A stretch of 5,718 bases of DNA, taken from assembly GCA_945870115.1 (NCBI GenBank), contig CAMBRH010000230.1, positions 1 through 5,718 of the forward strand. Reading direction: 5' to 3'. This DNA comes from Chitinophaga pinensis (GTDB lineage: Bacteria; Bacteroidota; Bacteroidia; Flavobacteriales_D; Crocinitomicaceae). Shown here piece after piece: positions 1 to 5,718 of the stretch (position 1 is the stretch's first letter; the number at the start of each line of letters is the position of its first letter). The position numbers and the translations under genes were made by a program. Below the pieces are notes generated by a model. The model did no database searches. It was not told the origin of the DNA and worked only from the letters and a program-made list of their open reading frames with translations.

Positions 1-356
1 AAGCTTGGACAAATGCTTTCTGTGAAGGTTCATATATGATTACAGATTGGAAAGTAGGCGATAAAGTACATTTTTTATCACCTGATGGCGGAGGAATGTA
101 TAGTGTGATTGAGGAGAAAACGGAGAATGAATACGTTGCTTTTAAACATATTGGCGAAATAAAAGATAAAAAAGAATTGCCTTTAGATGCCGAATCAAAA
201 ATTTGGACAGGTTCAATGGAAACTTATTTATTGACTGAAAAAGAAGACGGAATCGAACTTCATGTTGAAATGGATACTTTAGACGATTACATCGATTTTT
301 TCTGCAATCATTTCCCTGATGGTCTTAAAAAAGTGAAGGAATTAGCTGAAAAATAG
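1..356 (+). CDS. AHSA1/SRPBCC-fold domain protein, 5' end cut off by the window
   Basis: The reading frame is open from the left edge to the TAG at 354-356. An ATG at 36 is internal, because the codons before it (frame starting at base 3) read AWTNAFCEGSY, which continues the family pattern of a Trp-Thr followed by a 'GSY..dWk.Gdkv' strand. Recognisable family features are TDWKVGDKV, SPDGGGMYS, FKHIGEIK with a following Glu, a W.G..E.Y.L strand, and the C-terminal helix FPDGLKKVKELAEK. These match the Activator of Hsp90 ATPase homolog 1-like branch of the START/Bet v1 fold. Such proteins are small (about 140 residues), cytoplasmic and form a hydrophobic ligand pocket; most bacterial members have no defined substrate. 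About 117 residues are visible, so roughly 25 N-terminal residues are probably missing. The stop lies 2 bases before the Nif3-family start, which implies co-transcription. The family call is firm; a specific function cannot be given. Confidence 0.85.
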   Translation, partial: AWTNAFCEGSYMITDWKVGDKVHFLSPDGGGMYSVIEEKTENEYVAFKHIGEIKDKKELPLDAESKIWTGSMETYLLTEKEDGIELHVEMDTLDDYIDFFCNHFPDGLKKVKELAEK

Positions 357-358
357 TC

Positions 359-1453
359 ATGAAAATAAAAGAAATAATCCATTTTTTAGAAGGAAAATTT
401 CCTTTAGGAAGTCAAGCAGATTTTGATAATTGTGGTTTATTAGTTGGCGATGAAAACCAAGAAATTACCTCGGTTTTGGTTTCCCTGGATTGTACGGAGG
501 AAATTATTGATGAAGCTATTGAGAAAGGTGCAAATGTAATTGTTTCGCATCATCCATTGATTTTTAAAGGATTAAAAAAAATTACGGGTAAAAATTATGT
601 TGAAAAAACGTTAATAAAAGCAATTCAAAATAACATTGCGCTTTATGCCATTCATACGAATTTAGACCATCATTTGGAAGGCGTTAATGCAGAAATCGCT
701 GCTCGTTTAGATATTGAAAATCCTCGTATACTCACACCTTCAGAGAATAATTTATTTAAGTTGAGTGTTTTTACACCAAAAGATTACGTTTCAAAATTAG
801 AAAGAGCCTTATTTCTAGCAGGTGCTGGGAAAATTGGAAATTACGAAGAATGTAGCTTCGAATCAGAAGGAATTGGCTCTTTCAAGCCAATGGAAGGAGC
901 AGAACCTTTTGAAGGCAAAATTGGAATAAGAACAAAAGCGGAAGAAGTTAAGTTAGAATTTTTGGTTTCAAGTCACAAATTGTCGGCTGTGATTCACTCT
1001 ATGAGTGAAATTCATCCTTACGAAGAAGTTGCGCATGATATTATTCCCCTCAAAAATGAAAATCAAGACGAAGGTTCTGGCATGATTGGTGAATTAAAAA
1101 ATCCAATTGATGCATTTACTTTTTTAGCCATATTGAAACAAACATTTCACTGCGGAATCATTCGCCACACAGATTTATTAGATAGAAAAATCAGAACTGT
1201 TGCTTTCTGTGGCGGTTCTGGAAGCTTTTTATTAAAAAATGCAATCGCGCAAAAGGCAGATATTTTTATCACAGGAGATTTTAAATATCATGAGTTTTTT
1301 GATGCAGAAAATAAACTAATTATTGCTGATATTGGACATTACGAAAGTGAACAATTCACAATTAATTTAATTGCTAGTATTTTATCGAAAAAATTTACTA
1401 ACTTTGCAATCCATTTAACAGGGATAAATACGAATCCAATAAATTATTTTTAG
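359..1453 (+). CDS. Nif3-like dinuclear metal center protein (YqfO type, with CutA/PII-like insert)
   Basis: This 364-residue protein belongs to the Nif3/YbgI/YqfO family (COG0327; often annotated 'GTP cyclohydrolase 1 type 2 homolog'). The expected dinuclear metal ligands are all visible: His64-His65 in IVSHHPLIF, Asp103 after AIHTNLD, and His327 and Glu331 in DIGHYESE. The N-terminal DFDNCGLLVGD is also typical. Residues about 131-232 form the extra domain of the long (YqfO) form, with GAGKIGNYEECSF and the hallmark HPYEEVAHDI. The length matches the long form rather than the roughly 250-residue YbgI form. Family members form toroidal hexamers in the cytoplasm; their in vivo substrate is not established, and the cyclohydrolase label should not be taken as proven. 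The ATG at 359 follows the upstream stop by 2 bases and gives the family's normal N-terminus (MKIKEIIHFLE). The downstream zinc-ribbon gene starts 3 bases after this stop, a pairing often seen in bacteria. Confidence 0.93.
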   Translation: MKIKEIIHFLEGKFPLGSQADFDNCGLLVGDENQEITSVLVSLDCTEEIIDEAIEKGANVIVSHHPLIFKGLKKITGKNYVEKTLIKAIQNNIALYAIHTNLDHHLEGVNAEIAARLDIENPRILTPSENNLFKLSVFTPKDYVSKLERALFLAGAGKIGNYEECSFESEGIGSFKPMEGAEPFEGKIGIRTKAEEVKLEFLVSSHKLSAVIHSMSEIHPYEEVAHDIIPLKNENQDEGSGMIGELKNPIDAFTFLAILKQTFHCGIIRHTDLLDRKIRTVAFCGGSGSFLLKNAIAQKADIFITGDFKYHEFFDAENKLIIADIGHYESEQFTINLIASILSKKFTNFAIHLTGINTNPINYF

Positions 1454-1456
1454 CAC

Positions 1457-2203
1457 ATGGCTGTAGCAGCATCAAAGAAAGAAGTATCAGTAGCAGAAAA
1501 GTTAGACGCTTTATATGAGTTACAAAGAATTGATTCTGAGATTGATAGAATCAGAACTGTACGTGGTGAATTGCCATTAGAAGTTCAAGATTTAGAAGAT
1601 GAATTGGTAGGTTTGGACACTCGTTTTAAGAAATTACAAGACGAGCTTAAAGAATTAGAAACTGAAGTAACTGATCGTAAAAATGCAACGAAAGATGCAG
1701 AAAATGCAATCGCTAAGTATAAAGAACAACAAAAAAATGTTAGAAATAACAGAGAATTTGAATCTTTAGATAAAGAAATTGAATTTCAGGGATTAGAAAT
1801 TAAATTACACGAAAAAAGAACAAAAGAAGCAAAATTCAATATTTCAAATAAAAAAGAGGCTTTTGACGAAGCAAAAATCCGTTTCGATTTAAGAAAAGGT
1901 GATTTAGCGACTAAAAAAGGTGAATTGGATGAAATAGTTGCTGAAACTCAAAAAGAGGAAAGCGCATTATTAGAGAAATCAGAAAAAGCGAAATCACTTA
2001 TTGACGAGCGTTTGGTTATTGCTTACACAAGACTTAGAAACAATGCGAAAAATGGTTTAGCCGTAGTTCCAGTTGATAGAGATTCTTGTGGAGGATGTTT
2101 TAACAAAATCCCACCACAAAGACAATTAGATATTCAAACAAAAAGAAAAGTTATTGTTTGCGAACATTGCGGAAGAATTTTAGTTCCAATTGAAGTAGAA
2201 TAA
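1457..2203 (+). CDS. Coiled-coil protein with C-terminal C4 zinc ribbon (COG1579 family)
   Basis: This 248-residue protein has two parts. Residues about 15-190 are rich in Glu, Lys, Asp and Leu with heptad-like spacing and no membrane segment, and should form a long antiparallel coiled coil. It includes the family motif NVRNNREFESLDKEIEF. Residues about 205-245 form a zinc ribbon with Cys211-x2-Cys214 and Cys235-x2-Cys238 (SCGGCFNKIPP and VCEHCGRIL). This is the C4-type zinc ribbon family (PF02591/COG1579), a cytoplasmic, probably nucleic-acid- or protein-binding family whose role is poorly defined. The short stretch after the initiator, MAVAASKKEVSVAEKL, leads into the conserved ALYELQ.IDSEID segment, so the ATG at 1457 is a good start. 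It is the last gene of the operon, 3 bases after the Nif3-family gene and followed 20 bases later by a terminator hairpin. The family assignment is secure; the molecular function is not. Confidence 0.92.
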   Translation: MAVAASKKEVSVAEKLDALYELQRIDSEIDRIRTVRGELPLEVQDLEDELVGLDTRFKKLQDELKELETEVTDRKNATKDAENAIAKYKEQQKNVRNNREFESLDKEIEFQGLEIKLHEKRTKEAKFNISNKKEAFDEAKIRFDLRKGDLATKKGELDEIVAETQKEESALLEKSEKAKSLIDERLVIAYTRLRNNAKNGLAVVPVDRDSCGGCFNKIPPQRQLDIQTKRKVIVCEHCGRILVPIEVE

Positions 2204-2223
2204 TTTTTTTAAAATAGATTTCC

Positions 2224-2258
2224 AGCTCTTTCATTTTTTTGAAAGAGCTTTTTTTTTT
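2224..2258 (+). terminator. Rho-independent terminator of the AHSA1-nif3-zinc ribbon operon
   Basis: AGCTCTTTC (2224-2232) pairs perfectly with GAAAGAGCT (2241-2249). One more A-T pair closes a loop of six T. The 3' arm runs into an uninterrupted stretch of T ending at 2258. It lies 20 bases after the stop of the zinc-ribbon gene and is the clearest intrinsic terminator in the window. Confidence 0.9.
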
Positions 2259-2405
2259 GACTTATTTTTTATTCTAAATTAAATTTTATTAATAGATTGG
2301 TTGAATTAATCCTGTTCGATAAACCATGGATACAATCCTGAAAAATTAATAAGTGTGATTAATGCGTTTATTTAGATCTGTTTAGTCTAAAATAATTATT
2401 GATAT
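2259..2405. other. A/T-rich intergenic spacer with no recognised gene
   Basis: Between the terminator and the next candidate promoter I see no credible coding frame, tRNA, or strong hairpin. The only ATG-led frame noticed on the + strand (from 2325) stops after 7 codons. The sequence has scattered A/T runs and two near-copies of AATCCTG (around 2308 and 2334) that look incidental. Confidence 0.6.
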
Positions 2406-2438
2406 TTTGTTGGATTAAAGTGTCTTAAATTAATTTTA
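2406..2438 (+). promoter_or_regulatory. Candidate Bacteroidetes-type promoter of the transglutaminase-like gene
   Basis: TTTG at 2406-2409 is followed after 21 bases by TAATTTTA at 2431-2438, one mismatch from the Bacteroidetes -7 consensus TAnnTTTG. Transcription would begin about 10 bases before the ATG at 2456, leaving a short A/T-rich leader without a Shine-Dalgarno site. Because the region is so A/T-rich, chance matches are easy, so confidence is moderate. Confidence 0.45.
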
Positions 2439-2455
2439 AATAAAAAGTTTATACT

Positions 2456-3103
2456 ATGAAAAATGATAAATTTCTGCAAGAAACTGAATTTTTAGATTTT
2501 AATTCTATGGAAATTAAGGCTTTTTTGCTTGAAGTTCCAAACTTTTCAGATAAAGTTGAATTAGCAAAACATTTGTATTTTAAGGTTAGGGATGGTTTTT
2601 TATATGACCCTTTTCATTTAGACTTAAGAGAAAGTGCCTTGAAATCTAGCGTGATTTATAAACATAAACGGGCTTGGTGCGTTGAAAAATCAATTATTTT
2701 AGCTTCGGTAAGCAGATTTTTCGGAATTCCATCTCGTTTAGGATTTGCAATTGTCAAAAATCATGTTGGAATTGAAAAATTAGTTTCATTTCTTAAAAAA
2801 GACGAAATTGTATTTCATGGTTATGTGGAATTATTTTTAAATGAAAAATGGATTAAATGCACACCGGCTTTTGACAAAAAAGTTTGTTGGATATCTGGAG
2901 TAAATCCTTTGGATTGGGATGGCGAAAATGATTCTCTATTTCAAGAATTTGAAAACAATAAAAAATACATGGAATACATCCATTTTTACGGAACATTTGA
3001 TGATGTTCCAATTGATTTAATGAATTCTGAAATGAAAAAGCATTACCCTCATTTATTCGAGAAAGAATGGAATACAAAAGAATTCTCCTTTTTCCATAAA
3101 TAA
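2456..3103 (+). CDS. Transglutaminase-like (papain-fold) domain protein
   Basis: This 215-residue protein has no signal peptide or membrane segment, so it is probably cytoplasmic. The transglutaminase-like core lies at about residues 35-140: a helix leading to RAWCVEKSIILASVSRFFGIPSR with the candidate nucleophile Cys75, and then the His strand FHGYVELFLNEKWIKCTPAF with candidate His121. In standard PF01841 proteins the triad Asp follows the Trp by four residues ('W...DP'). Here that position is Thr136 in W-I-K-C-T-P. Asp140 lies four residues on and could be a substitute. From memory, a bacterial subfamily with a 'TPAFN' motif, a later 'DG.NDSLFQ.F' segment (present here at about 155-165) and a 'mEYi..yG.f.DvP' segment (about 172-185) shares this pattern, so it is probably a subfamily trait and not decay. 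Function, whether protease, amidase or non-catalytic, is unknown. The gene stands alone, with a promoter candidate upstream and a hairpin after its stop. Confidence 0.8.
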   Translation: MKNDKFLQETEFLDFNSMEIKAFLLEVPNFSDKVELAKHLYFKVRDGFLYDPFHLDLRESALKSSVIYKHKRAWCVEKSIILASVSRFFGIPSRLGFAIVKNHVGIEKLVSFLKKDEIVFHGYVELFLNEKWIKCTPAFDKKVCWISGVNPLDWDGENDSLFQEFENNKKYMEYIHFYGTFDDVPIDLMNSEMKKHYPHLFEKEWNTKEFSFFHK

Positions 3104-3104
3104 A

Positions 3105-3133
3105 TAATGGGACGCAAATTTCGCATCCCATTA
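3105..3133. terminator. Hairpin between convergent genes, possible bidirectional terminator
   Basis: TAATGGGA (3105-3112) pairs with TCCCATTA (3126-3133). After one C/A mismatch, GC (3114-3115) pairs with GC (3123-3124), around a 7-base A/T-rich loop. It begins 2 bases after the stop of the transglutaminase-like gene and 45 bases past the kbl stop, so it could end transcripts from both sides. Neither strand has a pure T tract after the stem; the minus strand is the better, running into ATTTATTTATGG. A terminator is therefore likely but not certain. Confidence 0.6.
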
Positions 3134-3177
3134 ATCTATAAAAACAACTCTCTAGTCTAATTTCTGAAAGTCTTACG

Positions 3178-4368
3178 TCATTTTATAACATCCAATTCTT
3201 TTCCAACTTTAATAAAGGCCGCAATCGCTTTATCTAAATCAGCAATAGAATGAGCCGCAGAAATTTGAGTTCGAATTCTTGCTTTTCCTTTTGCAACTAC
3301 TGGATAGAAAAAACCAATTGCATATACTCCTTCTTTTAACAATAAGTCTGCAAATTTTTGAGAAAGAGCAGCATCATAAAGCATAATTGGTACAATTGGT
3401 GAATCCCCTTCTTTAATATCAAAGCCAGCTGCAATAATTCTTTCCTTAAAATACAGCGTATTTGACTCTAATTTATCTCTTAATTCCGTATTTGTACTTA
3501 AAATTTCAAAAACCTTAATAGAAGCACCAACAATTGCAGGAGCCAATGAATTTGAAAATAAATACGGTCGCGATCTTTGTCTTAATAATTCAATAATTTC
3601 TTTCTTTCCTGTTGTGTAACCGCCCATTGCGCCACCTAATGCTTTACCTAAAGTCCCAGTAATAATGTCAACTCGATCCATTACATTACAATATTCAGGA
3701 ACACCGCGACCAGTTTTTCCAATAAATCCAGCTGAATGGCATTCATCAGTCATTACCAAAGCATCATATTTGTCTGCTAAATCACAAATTTGATCCATTT
3801 TTGCTATATCACCATCCATTGAAAAAACGCCATCAGTAACAATGATTCTAAAACGTTGTGCTTGAGCCTTAATCAATTGTTCTTCTAAATCAGCCATATC
3901 ACTGTGTTTGTATCGGTATCGTTGACCTTTACATAGTCTTACTCCATCAATAATAGATGCATGATTTAATTCATCAGAAATAATTGCATCTTCTTCCGAA
4001 AAAAGTGGTTCAAAAACGCCGCCATTTGCATCGAATGCTGCAGCATATAAAATTGTATCTTCAGTTCCGTAAAATTCAGCTATTTTTCGCTCTAATGTTT
4101 TATGAATATCTTGCGTACCGCAGATAAATCTAACTGAAGACATTCCATATCCATGAGAGTCTAAGGTGTCTTTAGCAGCTTTAATAACCTCTGGGTGAGA
4201 AGATAGGCCAAGGTAATTATTTGCACACATAATCACAACTTCATCACCAGATTCAACAGTAACCTTTGCTCCTTGAGGAGAAGTAATAATTCGTTCTTTT
4301 TTAAAAATTCCTCCTTCTTGAATTGTTTGTAATTCAGATGCTAAATGATTTTTAATTTTTCCGTACAT
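3178..4368 (-). CDS. kbl: Glycine C-acetyltransferase (2-amino-3-ketobutyrate CoA ligase)
   Basis: This 396-residue enzyme (E. coli Kbl is 398) is a PLP-dependent alpha-oxoamine synthase. It cleaves 2-amino-3-oxobutanoate with CoA to glycine and acetyl-CoA, the second step of threonine breakdown through threonine dehydrogenase, in the cytoplasm. Active-site features are intact: His136 in LNHASIIDG, which stacks on the cofactor; Ser183 in VFSMDG; Asp208 and His211 in TDECHSAG; and the Schiff-base Lys242 in GTLGKALGGAMGG. The segments CANNYLGLSSHPEV, FICGTQDIHKTLE and FDANGGVFEPLF favour Kbl over its relatives BioF, ALA synthase and serine palmitoyltransferase. The ATG at 4366-4368 gives the usual Kbl N-terminus (MYGKIKNHLASELQ). 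The gene appears monocistronic: no threonine dehydrogenase gene lies next to it in this window, the next gene downstream is convergent, and the upstream gene is divergent. Confidence 0.95.
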   Translation of the reverse strand: MYGKIKNHLASELQTIQEGGIFKKERIITSPQGAKVTVESGDEVVIMCANNYLGLSSHPEVIKAAKDTLDSHGYGMSSVRFICGTQDIHKTLERKIAEFYGTEDTILYAAAFDANGGVFEPLFSEEDAIISDELNHASIIDGVRLCKGQRYRYKHSDMADLEEQLIKAQAQRFRIIVTDGVFSMDGDIAKMDQICDLADKYDALVMTDECHSAGFIGKTGRGVPEYCNVMDRVDIITGTLGKALGGAMGGYTTGKKEIIELLRQRSRPYLFSNSLAPAIVGASIKVFEILSTNTELRDKLESNTLYFKERIIAAGFDIKEGDSPIVPIMLYDAALSQKFADLLLKEGVYAIGFFYPVVAKGKARIRTQISAAHSIADLDKAIAAFIKVGKELDVIK

Positions 4369-4393
4369 ACAGTATATTTAATAGAATTGTGCT

Positions 4394-4401
4394 CAAAGTT
4401 A
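4394..4401 (-). promoter_or_regulatory. Candidate -7 promoter element of kbl
   Basis: Read on the minus strand, this is TAACTTTG, an exact match to the Bacteroidetes -7 consensus TAnnTTTG. It lies 25 bases upstream of the kbl ATG, a reasonable distance for a short leader. No TTTG-like -33 element is found at 19-21 bases upstream, where the sequence is A/T-rich without a TTG, so this is only half a promoter by sequence. Confidence 0.5.
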
Positions 4402-4457
4402 ACAAAAAATAAAAATGTTGATAAAAATTATTTTATTAATGCAACTTTTGTTTTAGT

Positions 4458-4490
4458 TTTGACGTCATTAAAACAGCTAAATTAAATTAG
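4458..4490 (+). promoter_or_regulatory. Candidate promoter of the NIDO surface-protein gene
   Basis: TTTG at 4458-4461 and TAAATTAG at 4483-4490 are separated by 21 bases. The second element differs from TAnnTTTG at one position. The spacing equals that of the promoter candidate at 2406-2438. A start about 7 bases downstream would give a leader of roughly 20 A/T-rich bases before the ATG at 4517, again with no Shine-Dalgarno sequence. The -33 element overlaps the TGACGTCA palindrome. Confidence 0.45.
4460..4467. repeat. 8-bp perfect palindrome TGACGTCA
   Basis: A perfect inverted repeat sits in the 148-base divergent intergenic region and overlaps the candidate -33 element of the surface-protein gene. 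Symmetry does not extend usefully beyond the 8 bases. It contains two of the few G/C bases in a very A/T-rich stretch, so it could be an operator half or core, but an 8-base palindrome may also be chance. Confidence 0.3.
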
Positions 4491-4516
4491 TTGTTATGTT
4501 ATAATTTATAAAATTT

Positions 4517-5718
4517 ATGAAAAAAACACTTTTTATTCTCTTATTATTAATTTCATTTTCAAGTTTTGCTCAAGTTGTTGTCAATTCTCCAGAATATAAT
4601 GAAAGAAAAATAAACAATACCTTAAATGGTCTTGAAGTTATTTCAAGTTCAGAAAGTTCAACAACTCTTCAGTTTTATAATCCACCAAAGGGAGATGTTT
4701 CTGTACAAAAGTCTGGAGGTTGTAATTGTTATATTGAGCCTGATGCCACATATATTTTAGCTATGACCCCAAATGATGATGGGTCATCAACCATTATTGA
4801 TATTCCTTTCGATTTTTGTTTTTATGGTCAAACTTATAATCAACTTTACATTAATAATAATGGAAATATCACTTTTGATAATGATTTAGCTGCATTTAGT
4901 TCAAATGCTTTTCCTTCCAATGGAGATAAGATTATTGCACCTTTCTGGGCTGATGTTGATACAAGAGGAATAGGTGAAGTAGTGTACAAGATTACACCAA
5001 CTGCTCTTTATGTGAATTGGGTTGGAGTAGGTTATTTTAACTCTGAGGTGGATATGGTAAACACTTTTCAATTAATAATATCAGATGGAACTGATCCAGA
5101 TATTTTAGATGGAAATATTGCTTTTTGTTATAAAGACATGCAATGGACAACTGGAGCAGCATCTCAAGGTGTCGATGGATTTGAAGGGATTCCAGCAACT
5201 GCTGGAGCAAATAAAGGAGATAATGTAGGATTTTTTCAAGTGGCACAATTTGATCATCCAGGAAATGATTTTGATGGAGCATTAGGAAATGTTGATGGGA
5301 TCAGTTGGTTAGATGACAAATCTTTTTACTTTAATATTTGTAATGCTAATAACATTCCTCCAATTCCAGATGGTATTTCTTCTTGCGATACTTTTACACT
5401 TTGTGCATTAACAGATACAGCAGATATTCAAATAAAGTTCTTATCTCCTGAATTTGACCAAAGCACTTCTTTAACTTTCACTACAACAAACGGTTTGGTT
5501 GTGAATCAAATAGAGAATATCCCTGGAAATACGGCTTCAATTATTTTACAAGCAATTGCTTTACCTGGAAATGAGGGTTATCATACAGTAACCGTTACTG
5601 CAACAGATGATTTCGTACCTGCTGGAGTAACGACTGTTGTTTTTACTGTATTTATAGATCCATTAAATGGAAATGATTTAAATCCTATAATTACACCTTT
5701 AGAAGCTTGTTCAACAGC
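4517..5718 (+). CDS. Exported nidogen-like (NIDO) domain surface protein, 3' end beyond the window
   Basis: The frame starts at ATG 4517 and is open for 400 codons to the right edge, so the gene is incomplete. Residues 1-18 are a clear signal peptide: Lys-Lys, a Leu/Ile/Phe core, then SSFA with likely cleavage before Gln19. Residues about 66-90 hold a Cys69-x-Cys71 lead-in (GGCNCYIEPDATYILAM). Residues about 96-275 form a NIDO domain (PF06119), with IPFDFCFYG, NNNGNITF, IAPFWADVDTRG, NTFQLIISDGTDP, FCYKDMQWTTG, a Gly-rich Asn/Asp segment, and a final GISWLDDKSFYFNIC. Residues about 290-383 look like an Ig- or cadherin-like beta-sandwich containing HTVTVTATDD. Seven cysteines (69, 71, 101, 204, 275, 290, 296) suggest disulfides in an exported protein. 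In Bacteroidetes such N-termini usually belong to long adhesins ending in a type IX secretion or 'gliding motility-associated' C-terminal domain, but that end is not visible here. Which adhesin it is cannot be decided. Confidence 0.88.
   Translation, partial: MKKTLFILLLLISFSSFAQVVVNSPEYNERKINNTLNGLEVISSSESSTTLQFYNPPKGDVSVQKSGGCNCYIEPDATYILAMTPNDDGSSTIIDIPFDFCFYGQTYNQLYINNNGNITFDNDLAAFSSNAFPSNGDKIIAPFWADVDTRGIGEVVYKITPTALYVNWVGVGYFNSEVDMVNTFQLIISDGTDPDILDGNIAFCYKDMQWTTGAASQGVDGFEGIPATAGANKGDNVGFFQVAQFDHPGNDFDGALGNVDGISWLDDKSFYFNICNANNIPPIPDGISSCDTFTLCALTDTADIQIKFLSPEFDQSTSLTFTTTNGLVVNQIENIPGNTASIILQAIALPGNEGYHTVTVTATDDFVPAGVTTVVFTVFIDPLNGNDLNPIITPLEACST

Noticed and set aside
1..6. HindIII sites at 1, 1223 and 5703 as possible fragment or construct junctions
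   Set aside because: The site at 1223 is inside an intact coding region and the one at 5703 is within an open frame that continues. Six-base sites are expected by chance, and nothing vector-like is present.
1540..1560. Similar strings (GATAGAATCAGAACTGT and GATAGAAAAATCAGAACTGT) near 1180 and 1543
   Set aside because: Both lie inside unrelated coding sequences in normal motif contexts, so this is a chance similarity in A-rich codons and not a repeat element.
2325..2348. Tiny ATG-led frame (7 codons) in the spacer before the transglutaminase-like gene
   Set aside because: It is too short, with no start signal and no attenuator-like structure after it.
2853..3131. Open frame of 92 codons on the minus strand
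   Set aside because: It lies mostly opposite the 3' part of the transglutaminase-like gene. Its product has no recognisable motif and an unnatural composition, so it is a shadow frame.
3178..4368. Serine palmitoyltransferase or BioF as an alternative for the PLP enzyme
   Set aside because: Length, N-terminus and the FDANGGVFEPLF and FICGTQDIHKTLE segments fit Kbl better. No biotin or sphingolipid gene is nearby.
5037..5282. Open frame of 81 codons on the minus strand, rich in Leu, Gln and His
   Set aside because: It is antisense to the well-supported NIDO domain, and its low-complexity composition is what the complement of that coding sequence would give.

Overview
The window comes from an AT-rich genome of a Bacteroidetes bacterium, most likely a Flavobacterium-like member of the Flavobacteriia. 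Three things suggest this. Genes start without Shine-Dalgarno sequences, behind A/T-rich leaders. The promoter-like sites resemble the Bacteroidetes -33 TTTG / -7 TAnnTTTG pattern. The protein set also fits: an exported nidogen-domain (NIDO) protein of a type common in gliding or type IX-secreting flavobacteria, and the Nif3 / C4-zinc-ribbon gene pair. The genus is an inference.

Left block (1-2258, + strand): three genes form a tight operon with gaps of 2 and 3 bases. They are the 3' part of an AHSA1/SRPBCC-fold gene cut by the left edge, a Nif3/YqfO-family dinuclear-metal protein with the CutA/PII-like insert, and a long coiled-coil protein ending in a C4 zinc ribbon. A strong intrinsic terminator closes the block.

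Middle block (2259-3177): after an A/T-rich spacer with a candidate promoter there is one + strand gene for a cytoplasmic transglutaminase-like (papain-fold) protein. The canonical catalytic Asp position appears to be Thr. A GC-containing hairpin lies between this gene and the convergent kbl.

Right block (3178-5718): kbl, for the threonine/glycine-pathway enzyme glycine C-acetyltransferase, is on the minus strand with its active-site residues intact. It is divergent, across a 148-base intergenic region, from a gene for a large exported protein that runs off the right edge. The visible 400 residues of that protein are a signal peptide, a Cys-x-Cys lead-in, a NIDO domain and the start of Ig-like repeats. 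This is probably the N-terminal part of a much longer surface adhesin.

Most of the window is ordinary housekeeping sequence. I see no mobile element, CRISPR array, tRNA or rRNA, and no convincing evidence of an undescribed system. The parts most worth a second look are the incomplete NIDO surface protein, the transglutaminase-like protein with its altered triad, and the 8-bp palindrome overlapping the candidate promoter of the surface-protein gene.
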